Below are positions 22,497-36,200 of a stretch of 64,000 bases of DNA, in pieces. The notes below the pieces were generated by a model. That model saw only the letters and a list, made by a program, of their open reading frames with translations. It was not told the origin of the DNA and ran no database searches. The stretch is from contig MOWL01000045.1 of assembly GCA_002110485.1 (NCBI GenBank), positions 434,001-498,000 of the forward strand. The letters run 5' to 3'. Source of the stretch: Emergomyces orientalis. Taxonomy: Eukaryota; Ascomycota; Eurotiomycetes; Onygenales; Ajellomycetaceae. The position numbers were made by a program, and so were the translations under genes. Positions within the stretch are counted from its first letter, which is position 1; each line of letters starts with the position of its first letter.

Positions 22497-23776
22497 GAGT
22501 AATCATGATCATGGCGGTCTTTGCAGGTCGTGTAGAGAAAGGAGATCAAGCACTGAGTCTAGTGCTAAAGCGACTTGGACGTATTCCTCTGTCGTGAGGT
22601 ATTGTGGGGGTAGCCTCCGGGAACCCTGAGCTCGTTTGACTATTACATGTCTTGTTAGGGAAGGCATGTTTGGCATAGCAAGAAGAAAGAATCCCAAATT
22701 GGCAAACAGTTTGACGGTAGAAAAGAGGGACAATCAAGCGGCAGTGGTTCGTATGTAGCAGTAGTATGATGTGATACTGGCATGTAGTTGTAATCCAGGA
22801 CCAAGATCCCGGGCAGAAAAGATTTAAGTAACCCTGTTATACTTTCGAGAAGTGATCGAGGACTCTCGAGGTGAACAGCTCATTTCACCAAGAAGGATAC
22901 CCTATAGATACCCAGGCAATATGAGTAGCTCTATCCTGCGTATTGTTACAGAAGAACATCAACTGTCATATTCAAAATGTGAATATATGATGTTGGATTC
23001 AAGTATGCCACTTAAACCACGGAAATATTGCCGACAAATAGCTTAGCCAGACTACACATCCCGCTCCCAATGCACACAGATCCTGTTTCTACATTGACTA
23101 TGTATATAATATGCAGCAGAGTCAATGGCATGCAGTCCCTGATGCACTAGGTCGTTCATCCGGATCATTGATAAACAGCTATTATTTACCAATCACTGAG
23201 CAAAACTCAAAAGAGACATGTGTCAAAACATTGCAAAATTTATTTGGAATGACCACCTTTCAAATGAATTTGCGAAACAGCTACCTGGGCTTTCCAGGAT
23301 CTGCCAATCCTTTGTGGAATATGGAGGATCTTTAGAAATTCGTCGTCTCCCAAGATCCAAATATTTTTATATCACGTGACCGTAAAAAGGACCTCGGCGC
23401 TTGGTTTCTCTTTAGGTCACAGCCATTCGGCTAACGCATTTGAACTCTGAGAAAAATAAATAAAACGGGATGACGTATGTCAGATATTGGATCTCTTAAG
23501 ATACGGGGTAATAGCAAGTATGCTGTAAAGACTATATATGCAACGCATTCTTATTAACAACCGGAGAAATCAATCTGAAATCGAGGTAGACCGTACGGAC
23601 TGTTCATTTTAATCTGCTTGCGTTCCTACTTCTATTCGATCAAAAAGAAAGCCAAGAAATAGTTAACTAACCATCAACCACAGCAATACCAAGCTAAAAA
23701 CCAAAGCCAAAGCCAAGCCCGCCAACAAACAAGGCTTTTCAAACTCAAAACATCTCATTCAAAACCCTCGAAATGC

Positions 23777-26700
23777 TCAGCTCCGATCAAACTTATTCAG
23801 AAACTCCGTCGGCACGGTGGGTATATACTTTCTCTCTCTCTCTCGATTCACGCCTCCAAACCCAGCACCATAGCTCACGAGCATATCGGTGCTTGTTGGC
23901 AGTGAAAAGGGGAGAGTCCTTGTTGGGTTTAGGAGAATCGTTCCGGGGTCTGGTTTCGGTGAAAAAGGGCGGGGCGATGATGAGGATAAGGTGGGTTGGA
24001 TGATGTTAGCGGAGGGTCTATTGTTATTTGTTGGAAGTGGTGTTGATGGCTCGGCTGCGGAGGCTCTATCGGTGGAAAATGCAATGGGCGGTTGATCGGC
24101 GCCGGCCTGGGTGGCCGTGGTCGTTTGTGGGGCAGATCCATCTTTTGAATCTGGGGCGGGAGGAAGAGGAGGAAGGGTTTTGTGTTCCTGTTGTACTTTT
24201 AGAGATTGTGGGTGGTGGATCTCGTCGAGGAGGGATGGGTTCTTTTGTAATGTGAGGAGATATTTCATCGCGGCTTTTGGGAGACCCTTCTCGCCCACCT
24301 CGGGTCGGTAGAGTTTCACGGCATGCAGAAGTTGGCTCGGGGTCAGTTGTTGGAGTTGCTGAAGGGTCATGATAAGGGAATCAGGATCATCGCCTAGTGA
24401 GGAGAAACACTGGAGCCACTGGAGCAGCTGGATGACTGGCGCTAAGTATTTTCGAGCAGAATCAACGGTGGTATCGCCAGAACATGATGTCGAGCCGTTC
24501 TCGTAGTGCTCTGGTTGTCGATTGTTGTTACGCGCCCAGTCTTCTAGTGCAGATACGTTCATTCGAATCTGCATAGCCTTTGTTCGGGCTAGATATCGTC
24601 TTGTTGTCATGATGCGGTTGAAGAGTTCAGCTCCCAACCAATATAAAAGTTGCGCCAAAATCTGTGTGGTAATGATAGAATGCACATCGTATAAATCTAA
24701 CACGAATAACGTTGATGAAAGTAAAGACGTAATATTCCGCGGCGACACCTGCGCCCTACGCTTCGGCGACGGAGGTCGAAGGCTCTTTTCGAGAGGCTCT
24801 GGTTTTACCTTCGTTTTTGAGCGGAAGAGTTTCCATTCGTTCTGGAAATGAACATCTTCGAACCCGGGAATGGTTTCGTGGTCAAGCATGGCTGTATCCA
24901 GAACTTTGTCCATCCGCCGCTCCGCATCCCGGATGATGAGGATGAAGATTTCGTTTATTAGTTCAGCAAGATGAAGCTGAAATTCCACTGTGGCCTCTAC
25001 CAGGCCACCGTCTTTCTTCAGGTAATGCAGAAGGAGGGTCGCATTCGATATCCAAAACGCTAAAATCGTCATATCCCATTGATGTTTTTCCACCACTTCG
25101 TTGATCCGCTCCGTTGCGGAAAGGAGTAATTTTGCTAACAGCTCAGGACTCGCGTGATAATGGGCGTATCGCGCACTGAGGAACAGGAGGTTTGCTGGGA
25201 CGGGTTTCTGCGACGGAGATCGCTGAGGTGTCATGTTTGTGATAACAATATCTAGAATCTTTTCAAGCTCATTCTCCTGAAAAACAAACATTTGATCATT
25301 AAGGCATCTGTCCCACACATATTCCTGCTGATCCTCGAAATCATCCGGCGACTGCATTATTAAAAGTACGAAAGAGTCAATAAAACAAGTTTTTACCCAT
25401 CCTCACACCAAAAAGGGGCTTTCACAAAACATACCTCGAGCTTCTCATCAATCCCCAGACTCGACAAGTCGACTTCCAAATTAATCGCACTCTCCTCCAT
25501 CATCATCCGCCTCTTCATTTCGTTCTCAGCCATTTCCTCTTCAAATCTGCTATGCGAAAACCCAGAGTCATAAAAGTCACCCACAACCGCCGCTGCGCCA
25601 AAACTATACCCATTCTCATGGAGATATTTGGAAATATCCGTTCCGGGTTGTACGAAGTCGAACGCCGTTCCGCCGGAAGATGACTTGATATCCGGTGATG
25701 CGCCATGATCGAGAAGGATCTTCGCAATGGTCTTATGCCGGTTTGTCATCGCCCACATGAGCGCACTCCACCGATTACGGTCTTGTTTGTCCACATCCGC
25801 ACCCGCTTCAAGCAGGGCAGAAACCACATCTTGATGACCCTGTTATTATTTGAATAAAAAGAAGAGCATTCCCTTTGTCAGCCTCAAACCCATTAACACC
25901 TCATTTAGCAACAAAGAACAGTTTTCACCTACGAAACAACTCGCATATATCAGTGGCACCGTCCCCTCTTCATCGGGAGTATTGACATCCACATATTGTC
26001 TCGCTTTCCCCTCTACAAGCTTACGCACCCGCTCGACATCGCCATTGCTGGCGGCCATATTCAAGCTCTTTTGTAACACATCCCGTTTTTCGCTATCCGA
26101 CATCTTCTCGTCCGTGGCGATATCGTCTTCATCTACACCGACGGATTCTACTTCCCTGTGCGCCGCCTGAGCTGCCAACATCTCCATCAATCTCACGTCT
26201 GAATCCTCTAATCGCGCCGTCTCCGTGGAGTCGTCATCAAGGTAGTGATTGCGGGTGTATCGGGAGCGGAAACTGTGCTCTTCGTCATGGCTTCCGTCAT
26301 CGAGCGCAAGGTTAAAAGATAGCGGCTTCGCCGGCATGGGTGTTGTGAGGAACTGGGATTGGCCTGATATGGAACCCAAAGTGGTTTGTCAGTAATTTTC
26401 ATCTAGATTTAATAGAAGACAAAAATGAACCCGGGCGGTGTAAGTATTATCCTGAAGTCTCCAATTCAGATCAGCGAAGGGGAATACAAAGTTCCCATAA
26501 GATAGCCAACTACATATCAACTCCCAGATCCAAAAGAAAATAGCAAAACTCCTGCTTCCATTTCCCAAACAAACCAGAAAGCAAAGAAAGATCAAGCAGA
26601 CCTACCTTGCCACGCATCATACATCTCCGTCTCTGTCCCAAACGTCGGCACGGACCGTCTGTCATCCAGCGACGTAGGTAAGTCATCAGGCAACGGTCTC

Positions 26701-26807
26701 GGTTTGGACGTGATATCATCATCATCCTCTCCATCTTCATCATAATCGTCCCGCATGCTGTTGAAACCGAGGTCTTCCTCCCCCGGCCGGGGCTCCCCAT
26801 CGTCCAT
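23777..26807 (-). CDS. Ankyrin-repeat and dilute (DIL) domain protein
   Basis: Exons 26606-26807, 25933-26363, 25435-25839 and 23777-25351 give 870 aa in continuous frame. The N-terminus is acidic and probably disordered. Ankyrin repeats occupy about residues 145-300; the clearest are NMAASNGDVERVRKLVEGKA and, across the intron, GHQDVVSALLEAGADVDKQD followed by TIAKILLDHGASPD. The middle, from about residue 360 to 690, matches the DIL domain of type V myosin tails (LLHYLKKDGG, ILAQLLYWLGAELFNRIMTT and QLTPSQLLHAVKLYRP). The end is Pro/Ser/Thr-rich. There is no motor domain, so this is a stand-alone DIL protein and may act as an adaptor in polarised vesicle transport. That role is inferred from the domain; architecture is clear, function is not. 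Confidence 0.88.
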
Positions 26808-27934
26808 GACTGTGAATTAGGTATATATATATATGTATAATATAAGGCGAACTAGTGACGGAGGTCTAGGAAGCTAGGTGATTTGTCGAAAGGCGGAGTG
26901 TATATTCATTCGATCAACCTCCCGGCGTCGTAGGAGTGGAGGGCCCAGGTTGGTTGGTTTGGGGCCATGGGGGCATAGGACCCTACGGAATGAGGGGAAA
27001 CGGAACGGAGAAGTCGAGTCGGGTGGTGTGAGATTGTTGCGGAGATTTAATTGCTGAGTGAGGAGGGAGGGGGGAAGGATCGTTAGGGGTGTATTTCTTC
27101 TCCTGCTGGCTATATATTATGGATGTGCGGGTGGAGAGAGGGGCAAACCATGCAATCAAGAGCTGATAGAGCGAGGTTCAGGCAGTTGGGTGAGCAAAAA
27201 TGTGGCTTTTTCGGGCAGGGGTGGAGGGAGCCAAACAGCCCACTGTAATAATGACGAAGCCACAGAAGGGGGAAAACATCCCACCCAGAAAGTGTAATAT
27301 GAGCTACTAGTAAACAGCGCAATAACAGCGGCATATTGGTGATAAGTTAGATTTCAGTATCTGAAATATCAATTTTAAACGTTCAATTATGCATGCCATG
27401 CGTATTATTATCATGATTAAAATATCACCAGGTTAAACTCTATTCGATTGAAGCATAGACCTTGCGCATTGAGACCAAAAAGTCAGATCCCTCTCTGCAA
27501 TCCACCCTTTGCCGTCAACAATAACCCTGATGAGAAGAACTCCATATATATCCCATAGTAAGCAAGCAAGCCAATGGTCGATGCACAAAAGGATTACATA
27601 TAACAGGCACCCCAATCAATCTATGGGTATCTAACACAGAGACGAAAAACAATTGGCTCAAAATGCTGTGTCAAGCATAGAAAAATAACAGAAATAAAGC
27701 CTATGAAAAACAAACAGAATGCTGTAAAAATGAAAAATCCCGCCATAATATTTATACAACGCTTCTTATAAATAAATAAATATCGCAATCCGGTCCCAGA
27801 TGTAGTATATAAGAAAACTCGTTTCAGCAAAATATAAAAAATAAAAAAAATATGAGGGGAAAGTCCATTAAAAATTAAATTAGAAGTGTGATAGGTCATG
27901 AATTCTCATGCAAGGCAAGGCACTGGGATGCTGG
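26808..27934. other. Intergenic: ankyrin-DIL promoter and Lte1 3' region
   Basis: Both flanking genes run on the minus strand. A short TA run at 26823-26834 lies just upstream of the ankyrin-DIL start. The AT-rich part nearer 27900 is probably Lte1 3' UTR. No gene is supported. Confidence 0.6.
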
Positions 27935-30900
27935 TCACTGCGCAAGAGCTTTGCTCAGAGACACGATTTTCTCATCAGACAACGCAGAGATCCAGAGACA
28001 GCGTTCAATGACCCCATATGCAGGTTCAAAGGTGTACTTCGTACTGGCGTCGATAAGGCGAAGCAAGCTTTTCACTATCGTTGCAGTAGTGCGATACCGC
28101 TCGAAATTCACAAGTGGTTCCCCATCCCGCGTGCTCGCTATTTGGGCGGGCTTCTGGGAGTTGTAGGTCAGGTCTTGGACATAGAGGCCTATTCATATCA
28201 TGTCAGTTATTGGTAACTCAGTTGCCCTTCCTTGACTGAGGATTACATAGGGTTTGGGCGAAGGGGAGGGAAAAACACTCACCGACAAACGGAACACACC
28301 CATCCTGCAAGTTGGTGGTTTCCATCTCCAACCGCAGCTTTTGGAAATTACGAATGGGCTGGGCTAGTGACTCCATATCTTTGAGCAGCTGCTTCTCGCC
28401 GTCTGCGACAAGCTCCCAAGTCTTTGTCAGCCTCATACAGTCGACCGAACAGAGTGCTATCGTAATCTGCAGCATGGTCGAGTAATTCCGGAGCCTCCTT
28501 GAGTGCACGGCCACATGGATAAGTTTGGTGATCGTTTGCGCTCTCTCGGTGATATTCCTTGTCAGAACAACCTCCGAGACTGCCCATTTCACCATGAGAT
28601 TGAAGCGGGCAACAACAATATCAATTCCCCTGCGATCATGCTGAGAGAGATAGTCTGCCCAGTTCAGTGTTAACTGCGAGGACTGACTCCACTTCATGTC
28701 AACCAAGTCCTTCCAGTCAACCTCATTCAGTGCAGCCTTTTCAACAAGGGTAAACTGCTGAGCAAGGACAAGGGATTCGCAGGCCAGAATGAATGGCAAA
28801 TGGTGATAGGTCGATGACACCATAGTTAGGGCTTCTTGGGCGTATGTTTGTGTCTCTGAACTAAACAAGACATTACTTGAAAGATGATGCATATCTAGCG
28901 TTCGTTGAGTAGTAGTGTTGGGCATGTTTCTACAATTGGGTGACAGGTCGGGTGTAATTGGTTGCCTTTGGAAGATGGCCGCGTCCATTGGAGCAGCATA
29001 AGACGACGTCGAACCAGGATATTGTACTGTCATTGGTGGAGAGGGTGGGTGCGTCAAAGGGTGTGAAAGGACTCCCAGACCGGGGAATGTTGCATCTATG
29101 TCAGTGATCGCGTTTGCTCCATAATGCCTGTCAACTACTTCGTCCTTATCAATGACTGACATCTCCGAAGAAAGCTCGGAGCCGTAGCCGTCATCACCGT
29201 TGCATTCATCATTTGGTTTGCGTACCGAAGATAACGTACGGGGTCTTGGGACTGTTGAGCCTTGCGGAATCCGTTTCAAACTCTCCGTCTCCTCTACCAT
29301 ATCAATGGATGGATGAGAGGACTCAAGCCTGTCGGTTGCAGGGTCGTCATCTGGGCTGAATAACGGTTGCGGGACTGAAATCGATTGATTCAAAACTGGA
29401 CTTTTCATCGACTCGTCGCTCAAACCACGTTCAAGGAGCGGGATTGAGCAATATGAATCATCGGAGCCTATAAACGATTCTGTATCTGGTGCAGTAATTG
29501 CGGAGAGCTGTCGACCATGATCCAACTGGAACACAGGTACGATGCTAGGTTCGGTAAGGTGCTGGTGGCGATTGAATTCTCCTTTGCGACCTTCGTGTAT
29601 ATCGGTGTGGCCATGGGCAGAGTTAGGTTGATCTTGTGGGTCTCGAGGGGTAACTGATGATGGTTTCTCCCACCTCCCCTCCAACTTAAGAAGAGTCGAT
29701 TCGATCCCTCCATCTTCGTCATCAGGGATCTTAGAAAACCCTGCAACTGCAGCCTCAAAGGAGGCTCGTACCTGTTGTGAGGGGCGTGCTCCAACAACCG
29801 AGTAACGCTCCATTGGTAGGAGTACTTCTTGATGATCGTGATTTTCATTTGGTGGCGCTCCCGCCGTACCATCCCTGTTCATAAATAAGACAGACTCCGC
29901 CATTGATTCGGTGTACGATGTTTCAGAGGCAAAGGATCGTACTCTAGGCCCTGCTTGAAGATCATGGACATTTTGGATCTTCCTAAGATCCCCACCAGGA
30001 CGGCGGCGAAGCATACGCGCGAGAGGCTTCTCTCGTGATCCGCTTGAAGATCCGCACCGTGACGCAAGTTCACTCGTTGAGTCAATGCTTGAATGCTTTC
30101 CAAGCTTTATCATTCCGCTCTGATATGACGCATATTTTCGAAGTCTACTAGCCGATCCAGATCGTACCGGAGTTTTCGACCCACTGCGAACCATAGAAGA
30201 GGATCGTTTACCTGAAAGCCTAACATACTCTTCCGAGTGCCGCGAATCTCGAGTTGTAAATCCGGAGTTCGAATCATACCGTTCTAATGACGGTCCTGGA
30301 GCACCCACCAACGTATCCGGGTGAGAAATAGGAGATGACGCATCGATCGCCTCCTCAGAATGGTGTAATGGTGATTCCTGGAATTGGCGGGGGCTATTAC
30401 AGATAGTCTGTAATGCTCCAGACATTAGTGGGATAGCTATACGAGTGTCGTCCACTATAACAATCGATTTGCTTCCAGTCGTTAGTTGGCTTGGTATCCT
30501 GTCCAACCCGAGGCCGAATCTAAACTGGCCTTCTGGGTTTAATCTGCCAGCAGGCATGGGAGGTCTATCTTTCTCTTGTCCCCCAGCAGTGGCCACCTCA
30601 GATACGGCTCCTGATTTCAATGATTCCCGCATAACAAGTTGGCGATAGTACTGGAGAGCATCGTCACACAACACATCAATCCGGGGAAGGGCTCTAGCAT
30701 CTGGACCTGACCGTCTTTCCCTGTACGTGTCGGATCCCACACCGACGTTAAGAGGGATTGCAGAAGTTTTACCCTTTAGTGACGGCAACGGACTCGGATT
30801 TGTTGTTTGTGGGCACGAAGAATTGCCGCTTTGTCTGTTATTTAGAGCTCGTCGAATTGTTCCAATGAAAGTTTTCACACCAGGTGCAGATTTTGCACAG

Positions 30901-33218
30901 TTTTCGCCCTTTGCTGCTGTCTCCGATTGTAGAAAATCAAATTGAGCCGCCTCAAGTGTTGGTGACGTAGGTGCGATTGTTGGCACAGATGGATCTACTG
31001 GAGCATAAGCATTGCCTCGAATTATGCTTTCAGCGTATGGTAAGGTTTGGAGGAGCGATTGCCTTTGAGTGTCGAGGTTTAATGCCGGTAAGGGTGACCG
31101 GTCATCCCGCACAGAATCTGAAAAGCTTCCGCTTCGTTTATGGGAATGAGCTGGTCGACGCCATACGGGAATCATTGGTGCTGTTGCTGGAGGGCCAGAG
31201 GATGTAGGAGAAGGACGTGGTGAAGATGTAACTAAAACGGGATGTGGGCCTTTTGGACGGGGTGAGTGTGCGGACCCTCGTTTCTGCCCTTTGGAGGGAA
31301 ACGAACATGAAGCTGCATGTATGCTTTTCACACTCTCGGTTGATGGTGGTAGATTTTGAGCTGAAGTAGTCGAAAAATTACGAGTATGACCGTGAGAATA
31401 GCGGGCATCTCTCTCTTTATGAGGGATGGATTTAGAAGGTGAGGTGGAATACGGCGGTACCGTATCCTCAGCTTGTGATTCGATAATATGATACGAGGCC
31501 CGTATGCCGCTTATGCGACTTAGACGGGCATCCCTAGATCCAGCAACACCTCCCGGTGCCACTTTATCATCAGGATGTGTGTCATTGACAAAATTTGGGG
31601 AGTCCCAATACAGAGCGCATCTGCCATTCCAGCACCGCTTCAGGTCAAGAAGAATTTTGAGATCACTCGCGCTGTTATTACTGCAGCTTCTGACATTCTC
31701 GTATATCTGATTGAGTCTTTGGCAGAATTGAACCCGAAGGTCACGATTGATAACGAAATCATCGACAAAGTAATTAAGAATCCAATGCCTTAGAGCAGCG
31801 AAGGTGCGAATTCGAATTATCCTTCCATCATCCTCCGGTCGATTGATCGCCCATTGAAGTCTTGCTAGCAAAAGCGAAAGCAGGTTACTGGGCGAAAGGT
31901 ACGAGCGAAATGTTAGGAAGAAGTCAGATACCAATTCGTAGTCCATAAACGAGTCCGACGAAATTTGGGCAACTATTCGAGCTGGAGTTGCGGCGGATAT
32001 TTCGTTTGATCCTTTGACATACCGGACAACCGAAGGGTCATCCATGACATGAACGAGGAAATCGAAAATGGAAGGTTCTATTGGTTCTCTCAATTTGTAA
32101 AATACGGAGGGCTGGGCTGGTTCCGTAGTGGGTAGTTCGTTGAATGCCCGAGGCCCGGTATATACGGATGGTACAACTGAATACGTACGAGGTGTCCTCG
32201 AGCCTTGGTTTAATAATTGAGGCGGACGGGCCGCCATACCAGAATCATTTTCAGTGGATGTAGAAGATCGAAGGTGCTCCGATGCCGAGGTTCTGGTATA
32301 GGCAGAGCTACGGAGAGTAGGGATACCTTCTGGTGTAAATCGGAATCCTCCGAGTCTGAAGTGGGGAATTGGGACTTCAATGGCTGGAACCAGAGGCTGG
32401 TCAGCAGATTTGGGGCGCTCAGATTCGGGACGCTCAATCACGATCCGTAATTCTTTGCGATTTCTCGAATCTGAGGACGGGATCTCGTCAAGTGAGTGTC
32501 TTCTTGACCCTTGGTCGTCCGGAGTCGTCGATATATCATATTTGCTTTCGTTGCTGTCCTCGCGAACCATGTAGGGTCGTAATTCTGACAGTTGGGAATT
32601 AGACCACATACTATGTCTAGCCCATCTAGTATTATCCTCCCGATGGGTTTCTGGGTGTAAAAATTGTTTGTTCGAGGGTACGGTGGGAGCTTTCATAAGG
32701 GGCAAGAGCGGTGATCTAGGTTGGTTCGTGGGTCTGGGACGGGAGATCAAATAATTAGCGCATATTGCACCTTCGAGCCATACACTCATTATTTAAACGC
32801 CATCGACATACCTTAGGTACATTTTCCCGTTATGGCCAACATTCCCAACCGTGAAGTTCCTTGCTTCTCTGCCTCCAAGCATTGCATTTCCGATGCCCTC
32901 CGGCGTGACATCAATCGTGTTTGAGCGTTTCAACGCTCTCTGCCTCAATACTTCGCTACTGTTCTTGATACGGCGAAGCGAACTAGTTCTTTGTCTTCCA
33001 TTTGCGGGAGGGCTCTTATTTTGCATAGTCCCATCTTGCAACGTTGTATGAAGTTGTCCAAAAGCATGCTTCTCCGATCGCAACGCGTGGTTGGGAGGCG
33101 GTTTTGATCGCGGCTCAATCGCGGCTCGCCCAGTGAAAATTCCAGATGTTTTGCGTTCTGACTGAACGGGAGTCAGTGGTGTTCGTTCGACATGCCGGAT
33201 TTGAGATTCCATTTTCAT
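27935..33218 (-). CDS. lte1: Lte1-like Ras-family guanine nucleotide exchange factor
   Basis: Exons 32812-33218, 28283-32733 and 27935-28188 give 1703 aa; the frame sum is exact. Residues 120-135 hold FTVGNVGHNGKMYLR, typical of the Lte1 N-terminus. The RasGEF_N domain lies at about 345-480 (SIFDFLVHVMDDPSVVRYVK, FMDYELVSDFFLTFRSYLSP). The catalytic RasGEF domain is about 1415-1695 (VDWKDLVDMKWSQSSQLTLN, FNLMVKWAVSEVVLTRNITE) and continues over the last intron into VGLYVQDLTYNSQKPAQIAS and ALSDEKIVSLSKALAQ. Between them are more than 900 Ser/Pro-rich residues, likely a phosphorylated linker. Yeast Lte1 promotes mitotic exit and polarity and binds Ras and Kel proteins; whether this one has exchange activity is unknown. 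Starts at 33218 and 33212 are both possible. Confidence 0.92.
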
Positions 33219-36200
33219 AGTCTGATATCCGAGAGAGGGCCAGGCCAACGTCACAAGTTCATTAACCGGCAACTTGCTGACCAAAACTAAAAGCCACAAT
33301 CACTGCGACTCGCACCTTATGAAGTTCGAAATAGTCTCAGCGCTGAAGGAGGAGGCGGCGGAGGAAGAAGAAGAAGGAATCATTCGTGTCGCATCACTTA
33401 GCCCGACGAAGCGAGAAATTCATTGACGTCGACGTCGAGGATAAAAAGCTTGATTTCAGAGCTGTCAACAACCGCAACAATAAACAAACAGGAAATAATA
33501 AGCAGTAAAATTGAAAGCACACCGAGGCCGGAATAGTAATAAAAAAAACAATAAAATGTAAACAAAAGATAGGATTGCAAAACAAAGGTCAACTGCCACC
33601 CTCCAACCCCCAGCAAATCATTGTACCCCAATCCGTGACAGCAGTTTAACCTCAAGGCCCCTCTGTTTGCGTGACCTGGGACAACCAAAGCTGGCTTCCA
33701 AGCAAAGCAAGAAACCTGACACGAACGAGGCCCACGGTACCACTGATTTGCGACTCAGTTTTCCTGATTCGAGAGTTTCCGGGCAAGGCGCCTGGAATGG
33801 GAATATCAAGAAACGGATGCGTAAACGCGGCAAAAAAGGCGCGAATGCGGAGGGAGGGAAAACAAAGAGATTGGACGACGGCAATGCTGGAAGAATAGAA
33901 TAAGTTGGATTATTGAAAATGGTTGAGGGTTTCCGGGGGAAAAAAAAGAGTCAGATGAACTGCTCAGCCTTAATAGCGCCGTTGAAGAGTCTGGGCCAAA
34001 GCAAAAGCCAGGCTGAGGCGGTTGTCCGTTCTCGTGAATTTGTGAGGTTATTCGGAGGTTGTTGGGAGAGGTTGGTACTGGGTATGGTAACGTACTGGTA
34101 AATTCGTAGACACTACTGGAGGCTGCACTAATCAAGGCCTGGAGTTTGCTAGCGCACATACAACCCGGCGAGCCGACGGTCAGACGACGCGAATAGCATT
34201 AATTATTTGTGATTGGGGGCAGAAATTTATTCTGTATTGACAAATGATATAAACAAAACAGTTCTGACCCATGACTCTCCTTTACAAGGATAGCTCCATG
34301 AGTCCATGAACCCCATCCAGAGGACTGGTCGTTGGTTTTTGTCTCACTGAACCAAGTCGGTAAGCAAAAGACATATACCTAGGTATCCTTCATGTGCATC
34401 TGCTTCCGTACACACAGTAATAATACATCCAGAACGTGGGCTGAACCTTGACCCATATCTGTTCCGAAAACGGCAGCCACCCATGCCAGATTTCGCGATC
34501 GCTTTTATGAGGACGCTGAGATGGAAATAACAGATAAACAGAGATCCAATTGTGATCCGTCGTCCAACAAGGCATTCCCATTATTATCATTATTTAGTCT
34601 TTTGAAAACTGGTGCAACAATCATTTCCATGCTGTTGGGAGCCCTGTCACAACTCCTTGCACTACGTGCATCCACTTTACATCGCGTACAAGGTGGATGC
34701 CACCGTTATTTGGCACCATATTATGGAGCAGGTCTTGACCCATCGTCGTCACTAGCCCCCACAACACCTCGCCGGTGCCTTGGTGGCGTCAGGAGGATTT
34801 ATGGCATCATCTGGGACTCGGGGTTGTAACGGGTCCATCTACAGTACTCCATAGAGTAGGAGAAACCCAATAGGCAAGAAGAGGTAGAGAGCTATCATAG
34901 ACGGAAATATTTGTTATAAAAAAAATGAAATGTCTTTATTTCATCGCCCCCATCGTATGACAGTCGTGGTGTTGACCCTTTAAGTTTGGATTAACAAGGT
35001 TGATCCATTACTATGTATATTATTCCGGTGGTCTGGTAATGCTAAACTAACAACGGCACCAAGAACCATAAGCCCCATACCTAAAAGCCAATAAACTATT
35101 GATCTCCAATAATTCATGCTGCCCCCATAATAATGCGTTACCAAAGTGGAGTTTTCTTCGCGAGCTAGACAATCATAATAAGCACAACAACGTCCGTTGT
35201 GAGTGATTTGCTGGTGATTGTTTCTGCGGATTTTCAGCTAGGAGGACATGTTCCGGACAATAACGGGTTAAAGGAGTGCGGAGTTCTCCGTCAAACAGAT
35301 GCATCTCACAAATTGGAGTGCTGTTTGCTGGGGTGTGTCTTGCTCTTAATCAGAGAATCCATCCAGTCATGGTTCGCTGTAAATATTTCATGCTAGCCTT
35401 TATACGCTGTGTATTTCTCAGGGACATGGAAGGCCTTGCGAAATATTCTGCTCCTTTACTCCGTAATACGATGCCTAATGAGTCGGTATATCGACTTCTG
35501 GCAAAATCAAAACGTTCCCCTAACTCCAGAAAGGGGAAATGTGAGGTTTTGGAGGACAGGTTCACATATTTTATCCTTTTTTGGCTGAAGAAAACAGACT
35601 TTGGGAAAGCTGTTGGATACGTGATTATTAGTGGAGAAAGAAACCGCAATTTCGAAGCTTTTTCTTCAACAGGCGATTTGGTTATTGGCCCAAGTCCCCA
35701 ACTATGAGCTTGACTGGATGAATATCATGAAAACAATCGTTGGGTCAGCTGGCTACTAGCTCTCTTGCCCAAGCTGCGGTTTCCACCCGCACCCCTCCGC
35801 TTTTCGTCTAGTACTAGCGATAAGCTTATAACCTGAGGATTGCCAAATGATGTGGAAATTGCGGGCTCACAAACAAAACGTGTGAAACGAAAGCAGTTGA
35901 GCGGTCTATATCGAAGATCAGTGGCAAGGGCCATGGTTTGTTTGGGCAGACTGTCCGTCAACATCTCTTTATCGCATGACAAGCAAGGCGGGGCCGGGGG
36001 CGAATTTGTGGCCAAGCGCATCTATATCTACGTATTTACGAAGCGCGGGGCTCAACCCTACGATTATGGTGGCACCGGTGCCTTGAATTTCTGCTCTGCA
36101 ATCGGATGATTGCCCTAGAAAGCTATAAAGTTGCCAATCTGAGGTCCCGGCCAGCCATTTGAATCGCTGTCTCACCTTTTCTAACCCGCTAGGTGTACAC

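Larger units (their letters stand above)
18861..23776. other. Gene-poor intergenic stretch
   Basis: About 4.9 kb without a supported gene. It holds homopolymers T22 (20402-20423) and A21 (22476-22496), a G-rich stretch with quadruplex potential (21664-21696), a duplicated decamer GTGTGACTCG (around 21838-21857), an E-box ATCACGTGAC (23371-23380) and one TACTCCGTAC motif (20639-20648). The longest frame, 21935-22357 minus (140 codons), has no recognised similarity. The last few hundred bases are probably the 3' UTR of the ankyrin-DIL gene. Confidence 0.55.

Noticed and set aside
33806..34159. 117-codon minus-strand frame upstream of Lte1
   Set aside because: Ser/Phe/Pro-rich leader-like sequence with no family features; more likely promoter or 5' UTR.
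35276..35707. 143-codon plus-strand frame in the second gene-poor stretch
   Set aside because: No domain or family pattern, isolated, and of a length expected by chance over 6 kb.
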